Shown in pieces: positions 10,061-21,500 of a stretch of 64,000 nt of DNA. This stretch comes from Acanthosoma haemorrhoidale (taxonomy: Eukaryota > Arthropoda > Insecta > Hemiptera > Acanthosomatidae). A program made the translations under genes and the position numbers. Under the pieces are notes generated by a model that saw only the letters and a program-made list of their open reading frames with translations, did not search any database and was not told where the DNA came from. Position 1 is the stretch's first letter. The number at the start of each line of letters is the position of its first letter. The stretch lies in contig OV884009.1 in NCBI GenBank assembly GCA_930367205.1, forward strand, positions 103,251,189 through 103,315,188, read 5' to 3'.

Positions 10061-10930
10061 AAGAAATGCCTGAACCAGCAAATAGGAACCAGATTAAACG
10101 CCTTACGACCCTTTCACGAGCCAAAATCTGATCAAGTAATCCTGCCACGAACCAGATCTCTCTAAGTAGGGGAGAGGGTGAATACCAGATATTTTCTCAA
10201 CAACAAGGTGGAATGAAGGCCAGGAACAATCACCGAAAAGCTGGGAGGCCTTCATTAAAAGGTACACCTTGATGGAGAGAGAAAAATAAAACGACACATT
10301 GGCCAACTTGAAGGATTAGGAGCTAAAAAGGTCGCATTCAAAGAACCTTTACCAGAATATCATCACCACAACATAAAAAAGAGACACGAATATGAGTCTC
10401 ATCAGTCAAGAGCAATACCAGTACCACAGTCTATACCAGAACCAGAAGCAACACCAAAACCAGAAGCAACGCCAGAACCAGAATCCATACCAGAAGCAAC
10501 ACCAGAACCAGAATCTATACCAGAAGCAACACCAGAACCAGAATATATATCAGAAGCAACACCAGAACCAGAATCTGTACCAGAACCAGAATATATATCA
10601 GAACCAGAATCTATATCAGAAGCAACAAACACCAGAACCAGAATATATATCAGAAGCAACACCAAAACCAGAATCTGTACCAGAACCAGAATATATATCA
10701 GAAGCAACACCAAAACCAGAATCTGTACCAGAACCAGAATATATATCAGAAGCAACACCAGAACCAGAATCTGTACCAGAACCAGAATCTATATCAGAAG
10801 CAACAAACACCAGAACCAGAATCTATAACCACTTCAGACTTTGTACCAGAACCAGACCATAAAACACAGCTCAGAAAATCCGATAGAATAAAAAGACGGC
10901 CAGATTACCTACAGGATTATTTAACATACT
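10061..10930 (+). pseudogene. Integrase C-terminal end with Pro-Glu repeat tail
   Basis: At about 10075-10110 the text changes from protease to a T-R-L-N-A-L-R-P block typical of the end of the integrase core. From 10166 a V-G-E-R-V segment and an L-G-G-L-H segment follow, the SH3-like integrase C-terminal domain, with stops at about 10211 and 10253. A Pro-Glu-rich repeat runs from about 10425. After the repeat a basic S-D-R-I-K-R-R-P-D-Y block at about 10880 matches the usual C-terminus of Gypsy Pol. RT, RNase H and the integrase catalytic core (roughly 2 to 3 kb) have been lost at about 10060-10080. Confidence 0.7.
10425..10850 (+). repeat. Pro-Glu coding tandem repeat
   Basis: Degenerate units of about 18-48 bases built from CCAGAACCAGAA plus TCTGTA, TATATA or GCAACA. 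In the integrase frame they encode P-E-P-E-S, P-E-P-E-Y and S-E-A-T-P. Two 4-base insertions (the AACAAACACC variants near 10622 and 10802) shift the frame, so the later units are read as T-R-T-R-I in that frame and as P-E-P-E in another. Confidence 0.85.
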
Positions 10931-10991
10931 AGTAAAATGTCTGTTAAAGATTTTATATATTTATTTATGTTTTTTTTTATGGAGGAGAAAC

Positions 10992-11136
10992 TGTTGTAAC
11001 CCTGATTTGTAACCGGCTGGGGAACCTACCCCTGGTCGTTATGTGTGTATCAGTTAGCGTTGAAGATGAAGCATGTGGTGTTCAATAAAAGGTGTACTCA
11101 GCAATGTGTGTTAAGTACTTTATCGAAAACCCAACA
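10992..11136 (+). repeat. Gypsy-type 3' LTR
   Basis: Direct repeat of 8361-8505. Preceded by ATGGAGGAGAAA (10979-10990), a purine tract suited to plus-strand priming. Confidence 0.9.
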
Positions 11137-11141
11137 AAAAC

Positions 11142-11650
11142 CTTCTCTGTAATTAGTCTGAGTCGGGTCGTTGATTGGCTAGTACTCCTTTTTCGGAATA
11201 ACTAGGTTCTGAGGAATTGGTTGGTTTTGCGCTTGTGAGAAAAGAAAAGGTCATCCCCTCATTTCAAATGTAGCATTCTCCAAGCCTTTGTAACTGATAT
11301 AAGAATGATGCGTGGTCGTGGAGAATCTTTGAACTCGTACACTAAATTCCATAGTGTAACCGAAATGTAACTTAAGTCTTTCACATAAGTAAAATTCGTC
11401 GTAAAGCCTAATATCATTTATCTAGACCTACCATTTTAGTGAAGTACGCAGATGGTGTCAGGTGTAAATCATCTAAGTATCTTTTACTGTCCAATTCATT
11501 GGCGATCAGATGATCATATCTGATTCCATGGAATTCTTCTTAAAATAATTAATTAAGAGTCACGTAATCGTGGATGTCTTTTTTCTGGGCATTATACCAC
11601 TCTTGGGTCTCGCCTTTAAGATATTTCATGATGAAAGATTCTAGGTCATA
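11142..11650 (-). pseudogene. Older retroelement gag-like relic, upstream half
   Basis: On the minus strand from 11650 an open stretch reads E-S-F-I-M-K-Y-L-K-G-E-T-Q-E-W-Y, which fits the capsid pattern of LTR-element Gag (a strand ending in Y-L-K-G ... W-Y). Further blocks (F-H-G-I-R-Y-D-H-L, R-Y-L-D-D-L, D-E-F-Y-L-C-E-R-L) follow with frameshifts to about 11142. It looks interrupted by the Gypsy-type element at 8361-11136 and continues at 8360. It is older than that element, as it has several stops. Confidence 0.45.
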
Positions 11651-12482
11651 TGCTTTACATAATTTTTTTTATAAATTGTACGGGTAGAAAAGACTGATTT
11701 GCTCAACGATACTTCATTATAACTATTTTATAATACTCAGTTAGCTATATATATATATAACTTATGTGTATCGGACCGTGAAACTTATAAAAAAAAAAGA
11801 ATAATTTGGGAACGAAATAACACTCTTGAAGGCTGGTTAAGAACTGACTTTATTCAAATTATAATCCTCTATATATATATTTACAATGTTTATCAAGTTA
11901 GTTGGAATTAGTGGCTATACTCCCGTAAGTCACATCTTAACTTATATATATATATAATTTACAATAATTTATAATTTTAGAATAACCGATAACTATTGAA
12001 CGGGAGTACGACCGTTAGTGAAGGATAGGCGTGAGCTGACATTTCCGTCTTTAACGCCACCAAATGCTACCAGGCTCACTCCCATCAGCCAAAGAAGAGG
12101 TCAATGTTCGAATTTTACATTAATTAAAATTAAAATTACTGATGGTAATTTTGGAAAATACAAAATCCAGGAAACTGACTATTGGTTATCACTATAAAAT
12201 AGTTCATCTTTCTCTTACATCTTTAGTTTGTATTCTTTGGCGCCTTTAGGCTTGTTTGTTCACCAACGATACGTCACTTCTGTATATTCTTAAAAAATAT
12301 AGACATTTCGGAAGGTTACGTTTTTGTTTTTCCTTATAACGCGTATGATATATTTTAGTGATAGGTGTTGGAAATGCATTTTGATTTTAGCAGTTTATTC
12401 AATCTACTTGAATAGTTCTTTGTTGTATTAGTTCAATTATTATTAATATAGTTAATCTTTTAGCGCTTTGATGTTTGTAACT
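11651..12482. other. AT-rich region upstream of pasha; possible leader
   Basis: Contains two TA microsatellite runs (about 11744-11760, 11944-11960). A CTCCCG/CGGGAG inverted pair lies at about 11920 and 12001. It could include the 5' LTR and leader of the gag relic, which would lie on this side. The last 200 bases or so should include the pasha promoter and 5' untranslated region, but I see no core promoter element that I could defend. Confidence 0.35.
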
Positions 12483-12509
12483 ATGGATAAAGAAAAATCA
12501 GGCTGTGAG
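12483..12509 (+). CDS. pasha: pasha coding exon 1 (9 codons)
   Basis: ATG with a favourable context (A at -3, G at +4) opens nine codons, M-D-K-E-K-S-G-C-E, ending exactly before GTACTT in phase 0. The next exon starts in phase 0, so the join is consistent. An upstream in-frame ATG at 12471 has a poor context; an in-frame TAA lies at 12453-12455. Exon 2 has its own ATG (16092), which is the alternative start if this exon is wrong. Confidence 0.7.
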
Positions 12510-15500
12510 GTACTTTTTTTGTGTATAAATCCCACTATTATTATATTTATACTTATGTTTATATATTTACTAATTCATTAACATGATAAGCAGGATTCAC
12601 TCAATTTTTTTAGGAAAATTATGTAGTACTTGCATAAAGTAGTCACTAATATGGTCTTCAGAAATAGGAGACAAGAGTTGGTTTTTTTTTGTTCAAAAAT
12701 ATCAAGTAGTTTTCTCACTATCATTTCATAAGCACATAAGAAATTTTTAAGGGATATTTTGTCTCTTGAGATTGCTCCTTCACAATAGTTTATACCTTCT
12801 TTAGTTCATTGAGATTAAAGTTCTAAAGAAATGAGTTTGAGTTGAAATTAGTTGATAATTGGTGTGAAAACTTTTTAGATGGTGAAAAGTAAAATAAAAA
12901 TGTTAGGAATCAGCTGGAGGAAGTGATTTTTTTTTAAATAAATTTTTAATTATATCACCAGTTCAACTCAATACATTAATGATGATGATTTAATACTACT
13001 TAACATTTAATGTTTTAGCTAACTTAAATTTTGTTTAGTAAACTCTTTAATATTTAGACTAATGGGGTTGGAGTGATCAGGATGTGTCGAAAATTAATAT
13101 ATGGGAGAGGAAACTACTTTAAATTTAACATTGTTTTATTTACTGGATTTATAAGTAGTACTGAATATCTTTCTAATATGTATTGTTGCTTGAGCATCAG
13201 TAGAGGAAATTTTCTTTCATAACTTTTTAATCTTCAAACGTTCTAAAAAAGTAATGAAGATTAGCAGTCAGTCAAGTTACATGTACATATACTAACTGCT
13301 CCTCAAAAAATGTGCATTTTTGATTTATTTGTTTGCTAACAATATTTATTTAAAAAACTTGGACCAGGGGTGGGGGAAAACAAATCCCTGAAATAATGAT
13401 TTTTTCTTATTTATTAGTAAGTATTTCCTCCTCTTGCCTTGATAACTTCCTCCAGTCTTCTTGGCATACTCCTAATTAATTTGCTGGCTACGTCTTGATG
13501 AATTTCATCTCATGTTTCCCCTAAAACCGTTTTTAATTCAGATAAGGTGTTAGGAGGGTTATTTCGGTGTCTTACATCTTACGTATCTGCCAAGCTCATC
13601 CCTATAGGGTTTAAATCAGTGCCATGAACTGGCCATGTAAGAGTTTGAATACCAATTTCTATAAGATACTCCAATACATTTCCCACAACATGTGGTCTTG
13701 CCTTATTACAAGGATATATATATATATATGTATAAAATATTATCCATCAAAAGTCACTGACAGATTAAAATGCAAAATAATAACAGGGTATTTTCATCAA
13801 TTCCCTGTTTGTCAAAAATGTATGGTTATATTTTTATTTTTAAGTATTAACCACCAATGAATATGTAATACTCACAAAACAATACATTAAAAATTTATAT
13901 TATTAACTTGTACTTCCGGTTCATCTGACAAAAAGGACCCTAGTCCTAGTCATTTATTGACCCCCCCCCTTCCTTTCATCTATCTTGGGTTCACCTATCC
14001 AGATATTTTCTTTCTATTTTTAAAACCTTACTTAAACTAGTATATTCGCCGTAATCCACTGCTGGGTCAGATTAAAAAATAGAATTAGCTGTAATTTTAA
14101 TAAATATTGACTATAAAAATGTCATTACATTAGATAATTAACTTTAGGTTTATATTAAAAAGCTTGCTATGAAAATTATTAAGGAAAATGCCTCGGCGAA
14201 TAGCAGAATCAAAGACCTATATAGCCAGGCACCACAGACTGTTCTGTTCTAAATGATCTGTGGAATGTGTCAAGGAGATTTAAGATGATTATTGCTTCAA
14301 AGGCCATCTTAACCTGGAATTTCCAATCAACCTACTAAGAGTAATAAACCTGAATGATCATTCAGAAATGACAGTGTCGAGTCACTTACCAGACGAAGAT
14401 TAATGTAGAATTATACTTAGTTATATTTGTTTTTGCGGTATATATAACATTGAAAAAAAATGTCTTACATTTTTCTGTAAGACACATTTCTGTTTTACAT
14501 TACTTTAAATTTATTTAGTTTTTGTCTTTGAAAGGATATTTTGCATCACAACCACTACGCCTGGGCTACATCACACTGTATAAAGTTCTTGGTTGAGGCT
14601 AGTAATAGAGGTGCTCTTAGTTACTTATTATGTAAAATTAATTCTGGTTGTTGGATCATTCATGCGGGCTCATTAGAGAGATGTAGGCTTTTCTGTTCAT
14701 GTTATCCAGTTCTATTGGTTTTATTTTTGGGTATTAATTAAAGATAAAATGTTCTGGACCCTGGTTACAAAATTGGTGCTTCTCTAGCAAATTATTTCAG
14801 ATATTACTTCCCCATGAACAAGTTGTGCCTGCTAACCCACTGCTTTGTGCATTGCTAAGTTTACTTCTGAGCTAAAAAAGCAGCAGTTTTCAGTAGTTAT
14901 AATATCCGAGCTTTAAAAGGCTAATTTGAAACAAGTACTAGACAATTGTCCTTCATTTAAATGATATATGATAGCAATTGTAATAATGATTCAATCAATC
15001 TGAAATTTTAATGGTATATTCCACTAGACTTTGAAATATAGATATTGTATGTTTGTTAAAATACATTAACAGGAATTACAAAAATTTATTTAAGTATGAA
15101 AAAATAGATCACATTTTGTTGTGACAAGGGCTGAATAATGAGACACATTTTTATATGTAATTGAATAACGCGACACAATTTATTTACACAATGAGACATA
15201 GATTTTACAAACAGAATGTATACACTCAAACAAACTGAAACCTTCTGAACACATGCCAGGTTTCCTAACACACTGTTATTTATATCAGCTAACCAAACTT
15301 ATAGTTATTTATAACTGCTTCACTATACATTTCTTCATCCTCAAGTCACAAGTCTAAAATTGTTTAAGATTTAAAGTTCCAATCATTTGATTTTTCCATT
15401 ATTGTCAAGGACATATTCAAAAGTGACACAAAAATAATTTCAATTTTTGAGTCAACAATTGAAATTCCAGGTCATTCCTCTACACCAAATCAACCAATAA

Positions 15501-18500
15501 TGAAAATATCATGGAATATGGCCCATACATTCTAATTACATGTACATGTAACATACATTTTTCCAAACAAATTCAAAACTTTATTCTTGTATTTTTAAAA
15601 TTTTGGAAATTTTAAGATTGGTTTAGTAAAATCAAATATCATTTCAAATTAAAGCCCTTGCAATTCTGAAAAGAATGGCACTATTTTCAGCTTTCTAATA
15701 GTGCAGATAGTTTTGGAGCTGAGCTATAAGCTTTTAAATGTTCCTAAATATGTCAAAAAACAGTCGATTTTTTGTTTTTAAAAAATGTATAACTCAAAAA
15801 CTAAAAATGAGAAAAATCTGAAACTGATAGTACTACATATGTACAAAAAATCATTGGTTTAACAGACTTCAAGAATAAAATTATATCTAGGTTTTGTTTC
15901 ATCACTTTCTATGTCATCTTTACATATTAAAAAATACAATTTGTTTATTAGTTAGTTAAAAAAAACCCACTTTTATATTAAAAAAAAATGTGGCCAGGCT
16001 ACTGATCCACAAGTGATAACTATTTTGTATGAATTATAAGAACCCTTGTCTTTATCTTTACAATTTATTTTGATTTTAGCATTCTGATAACATGTATGAT
16101 GAAACAATTGACAAAAGAAAGCGTTTATGTAAATACAGTGAAACACAAGCATCTTTACAATTCACTAACATAAATACACAACAAAGTAGATATTTATGTC
16201 ATAGAGTGTTAGAAAATATGCCATCTACCAGTTATTCTTCAAAAGAAAATAATGAAAGTAACCTATGTTCTAACGATTATACTTTTACTAGAGTGAGTAT
16301 ATCTTTTTTTTAATTAGCTAAATAATCTATATTGTAAGTATCACCCAAGTTTCAAAATTTTAATACTGAAAAAACCTAGCTAACTAGTATTCATATGGGA
16401 AGGATTATGATTATCATACCCTGTCACATTTGTATGCTTGAAAGTTAAGCCTTTCAACCTGAGAAGTTGTTTCATTGTAGTTTTAATCCTGATGTGAGTG
16501 CTGGTTTGTTAGACTTCAGCGTGAAATGCTGGGTCTCTTCAGATTAGGGTGATCTTAAATTTATCCACTTCACCAGTCTCACTAACTCTTTTAGAAAGGG
16601 TGTTGGGCTAATAGGTCGGAAGGCTGCTGAAGGTTTGTAGTTCTCTTTCTTAAAAACTTAAGGGATGAAGTTTACTTAGATTGTTCTCCATACCTGGGGC
16701 ACATTTTTCAATGTTATTTGGCTATCAAAGTGGGACTTTTGCAAGTCTGGCTTGGTCATTGAAACTATCTAGTTTGTGGCAGTTATTTTGCCTTGTATTC
16801 TGTTGGAACCTCTTCATACCGAAGATTGTGTGAAGTTCTTCTCTGATGTAGATTTCTTCCTTGGCAAGTACAATCACAAAAATTTATCCACCAATGTTTA
16901 ATGCATTCTTGCCCACAGCCACCACCTTAAGGAAATTGGACGAATACATGCCTGCTCCTCCTGTTTTCGAGTGTTGCTTCTGCAGAGCCATCTTTATAAA
17001 TGTAAAGCCAATGCAGGGTAAGGTTACAAGAAGGAATGGTTCCCAAGGCTGCAATTAGTGTACATTTTCTATTGAATTTTTCATATGCTGTTATGGCTTT
17101 ATAGTTCATGTTTTAATCAAATGTAATTTAAACATGAAATAATGGGGAATAACTTACTAACTAAAACAATTTTTTATTTTTAATTATTAATTTAGTGCTT
17201 ATAGCTTTTAATGGTCCCACTATTGTAGATTGAATGGCTATATTGGCAACAACTGTGAACTTACAATTACCCAAGTTGTATGGACCCCATATCCCCTTTG
17301 ATTATAAAAAAAACTCAAATTATTGAAATGTTAAGAAATTCCATAAAAACATTTAATGATGCAGCTTATTAGAGTAACAGTCTGTGTATAGTAAAAATAA
17401 CCTTTTTTATAGCATGAATTGTTTATATCTTGCAGAATTATTCATATACCAGCAATATTTGTCTTATAATTTGCAGGAAAATGATGATTTAAGGATATTT
17501 CAAGTCTTGGATGAATGTGATGGTTCTGATGTGGAAGATAGACCAGAAAACATTTCAGATCTCGAAATGGATATCAGTGATAATGAAATAGAGGCTATGT
17601 TAGAAGAAGGTAAGAAAAGTTCAATAATTTTTATATCTTTGATGTATTTATTTTCTTTCGATATCATTTTTGAGAGTTGAAAATTCTTATAGATTTCTCA
17701 TATCCTTTTTTAATTTCAATTACAAGCCTAGTTGTAATTAATGGATTACTTATGGGTTAGTTAATAATAAGTGTTAAACAAAAAAATTTGAATTAATCCC
17801 ATCAGTGTTTAGTCAGTCAGCAATTAGTCGGTTGTAAACCTATTGAGTTTACATTAATAGTAAAAAATAATTTATGGTTACAAAAGATTTTAAATAAATT
17901 GATTCTTTGTCAAGCATAAAACTTATGTTTTTGTTTTAATCGAATAAGATAGATGAAAGCAATTTTAACGCTTTTTTTAAAAGGGAGTACTGAAGAATTG
18001 TCTATATATGTAGGTAATCGGTGTATTGAGATTTTTTTTTCACTTGCTAAGATGACTTGTGGGGGGTTATTATTTTCCACAGTTCAAAATTTTCACAGAA
18101 AAGTCATAAATGTTTAATAGGTTTTTTAATTATTTAAGAAGAATGAATGTTGCAATTACTTAGTATCTTCTAGTGACAAATCTGTAGTTAATGGATTAAC
18201 CTTTAGGAAAAGACTGAGCTTCTGAAAAAGTGCTGGGGAAGCTAATTTAATATATGTACCTAAGAAGAAGTATTGGGTCTTTAGATTTCTTTAACTAGAA
18301 AATCTTTAAAAAAAGTGTATTACGTTAGATACATACACATACTTGGTATAAAGTATCTTGTACTGTATAATAAATATTACTGGCTAAGTTTGCATCTTTA
18401 ATTACAATCCCTCTCTTATATAAAAATACTTATATCACCTTTCCGGAAAAATACAACTACCTGTGAATCCTTCTGTACCAAAAACCAATGTAATGTTTGA

Positions 18501-21500
18501 AGCAGTCATCAAAAAAGGAAGGAGACAAAATATCCAACTTCACATTTTATTGTTTTAAGACTTAAACGTACTATTAGGGACTATTAAAGAAACACTATGC
18601 TTTTAATTAAAGCATTATTATTATATTATATAATATTATTATTTTTTATGGTAATAGCAGTGGTTGTGGGTAGTGGTTTTATAGAAACCCTTGCTGCTAG
18701 GGTATCCTAGTCACTATTTAATCATTCATTAGAAAAATAAAATTAACTGTTTTTCATTGATAAAGAAATTTTTGAGGTCGATCAAAACTTTCAAAACATG
18801 AGTTTTGAACCCTCTCGCCCTCCTCATCATCAATAATTATTACCTGGGAAGTTCACCCCATAACCAGCCATAATGACGCAGTGACAAAGTCTGGACCCCT
18901 CAGCCATTCGCAAATGTAGCAAAAGTGATGTAGGTCCTTTTGAGGCACAGCCTGACACTGCAACATGTGGGATTTTGCATTTTATCTGGTGGGGCAGCTC
19001 CTTGGTTAGCCAAATTGTCCATTCTCTCATTGCTGTCTATACCTGTATGGCCAAGGACCCAGAAAAAGTGGGTAAGTCCTAGATCTTTCCTTAATGCAAG
19101 GTCGATAAGGACTCCATTACCTTCTCTTACTAAGGGGAGTTTGGTTCACATGAAACCAGTCCCATAATCACTGATTTGTTGTCTGAGGATATATTTATGC
19201 AGCTGGATGCCGCCAACTATGTTTCAAGAAGTAAGACAGTAGTGATGATTGTACACAACTCTGTCTTAAGAGGATTCCACCTCAGAACACACTTCAAAGC
19301 GTTGTCTTTACAGGCTCGCCTGACTCTAATATCACAGAATTATTGAATTGAAGTTCTGTATTTCCTTTACTATAATAAGGCATATAAGGACAGCTTCGTC
19401 TATTAGGAGGTAATGCCTCCTTTTAGGTGATTTGAACCCTCTTGCCCTCCTCATCATCAATAATTATTACCTGGGAAGTTCACCCCATAACCAGCCATAA
19501 TGACGCAGTGACAAAGTCTGGACCCCTCAGCCATTCGCAAATGTAGCAAAAGTGATGTAGGTCCTTTTGAGGCACAGCCTGACACTGCAACATGTGGAAT
19601 TTTGCATTTTATCTGGTGGGGCAGCTCCCTTAGTGTTGCTAAGGCTGAGGCAGGGAGGGGGCCTATCAGGCAGTAAGGGATGTGGTCACACCCAGTTTTC
19701 ATCATGCGCCTAACGGGATCAGTCTTTTTTCACCTGGGTGCCCAGCCAAGAGGTACTGGGCTTGAGCCCGTTAACCTGTGTACAATAATGTGTTTTCGTT
19801 GTAGTGATGGGCTTTGCCTGCCTCTTAGATGCTACTTCAGAACAGTCACACTTTGACTGGCTGTGAGGTGGTATCCTTGTTTGTCTGGCCTCTGTGCCAA
19901 GGGGTGTCCAGCTTGGGTGACCCTGACAGGAACAATGTAATAGGAATAGGAATATAACACCAGCATATTCCTTGGGTTCATTAAGGTGTGTAAGCTCACT
20001 TACCATTACATACAAAGGTAGAGATACCATACTCCCGTAAGATACTACTACACTATATCTCTTTACAAATTTATCATACGCTTCCTTTTAGTTTTGGGAT
20101 GCGAATTTTATCGAATCTATCGTCGATAACAAGGATTTTAAGTATAACAGTTTTGTGTCATTGTGACTTTGGTTACAGGTTTAAAACATGAAAGCAAACA
20201 AATTGTCATATTAAACCTTAAAAGGAGGAATGTAAATATCGGCTAATTTAGGTTTAACCATATCAGTCTATTTTGAACTGTGTTTAGAGGCTTATTATTA
20301 ATTATGCTATCATATTTTGCTTTGATTGCAAATTAGTGTTCTTCAAATGCAACGACAGCTTAGTTTGGTTTATCAACATTAGCAAACTCAAATACCTTTA
20401 ACTAAAATGATTTTAATGGACTGTATTTGCAAAAGTGATTCTTAAAAGAAAAATTATACCTAAAGGCCTTTAATTAATCTTAAAAATACGTTAATGTACA
20501 ACAATAAACTCTATTGTTTGAATCATACAACCTACTTTTAATTAAATTATTGATTAGGACGACAATAAATAAAGAAGTGCTATTAGCACAAAATAAAATA
20601 AAAATAGTCAACACTGTAAACATATGTGTCTATTTGTGGAATAGTCTACTTAGTCAACTGACCTACTGACATGTGAGAAGTACCTGATTATATTCTTTCT
20701 ATATATGGCCAAAGTAAGCCATTCAGCAGTCTGCAGGACTTGCTCCCTTCATATGATGGTTAATCTGGTTACCATGAGACAACCGTCATCAGGTTGAAGA
20801 CAAATATTGTGGAGTTGTTCCACTGTCACATTTAACTTATAATAATGTACATTTGCTGACTGAATGACAAGTAACGAGAGGAACAGGGATCCCAACACTG
20901 CACCGCCACAACTCTCACAAAACAATAAGGTGAAAGTTTAGTTTCTGAAAAATGAAAATTGCAAAATTATTTATAAATTATGTAAAGGCTACCTTCCTCC
21001 CGATAATAATATATAAAGTGCTAGAAAACAGAAAAAAACAAGTTATTGAAAGCGAACTATACAACAGTATTAATATCATCCACACTTTCCAGTTAACATA
21101 ACTATGAGAGTTTTGCCAAAGAGAATTCATATTGGGAAGGTCGTCTCTTGTGCAGGATAGCCTATGACTGGATATTGGGGAGATCCTGAATCGAGCCCTC
21201 GCCCCTGTTAGTATATTTTTTCTTTCTATAATGATTATTAATAATAGAGGAACCCACATCAGTGAAATTCAATGGTATAATTTTATTTGTCAAACTCCAT
21301 TTGTCTTTTTAGTAGCAGGACCAGCTAGCTGTTAAAATATTTTGTACTTTGTTCTGTGTATAACAATATACAAATTGAGCGCTAATTATCTAGGAAGCCT
21401 GAATCCTTACCAAAATATATTTTTTATTCATGAATTTCTTTAGTAATTTTAGTAGATATTGTCTTCCAAAATTGAAATTAAGTATATACTAGTATTAACA

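Larger units (their letters stand above)
8361..11136 (+). mobile_element. Ty3/Gypsy-type LTR retrotransposon, internally deleted
   Basis: LTRs of 145 bp at 8361-8505 and 10992-11136 (TGTTGT...CCAACA) differ by about four bases. A TGG-starting primer site lies one to two bases after the 5' LTR and a purine tract just before the 3' LTR. Inside are Gag, two zinc knuckles, protease with D-T-G-A, then a jump to the last part of integrase and a Pro-Glu-rich tail. RT, RNase H and the integrase core are missing. Flanks ATAAC (8356-8360) and AAAAC (11137-11141) are a plausible 5-bp target duplication with one change. Stops and frameshifts show that it is inactive. Confidence 0.85.

Noticed and set aside
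10402..10758. Minus-strand frame of repeated I-L-V-L and G-S-G-D units
   Set aside because: It is the antisense reading of the Pro-Glu repeat of the Gypsy-type element.
12471..12473. Upstream ATG of pasha
   Set aside because: In frame but with T at -3; the ATG at 12483 has the better context. It remains possible.
19719..20030. Host exon in the GC-richer stretch (103 open codons, minus strand)
   Set aside because: Sits directly next to the LINE relic, has no splice partners in phase and no known domain; probably repeat sequence.
21150..21225. Another tRNA-derived unit (CTCGATTCAGG-like box on the minus strand)
   Set aside because: Only a B-box-like string; no A box or stem support.
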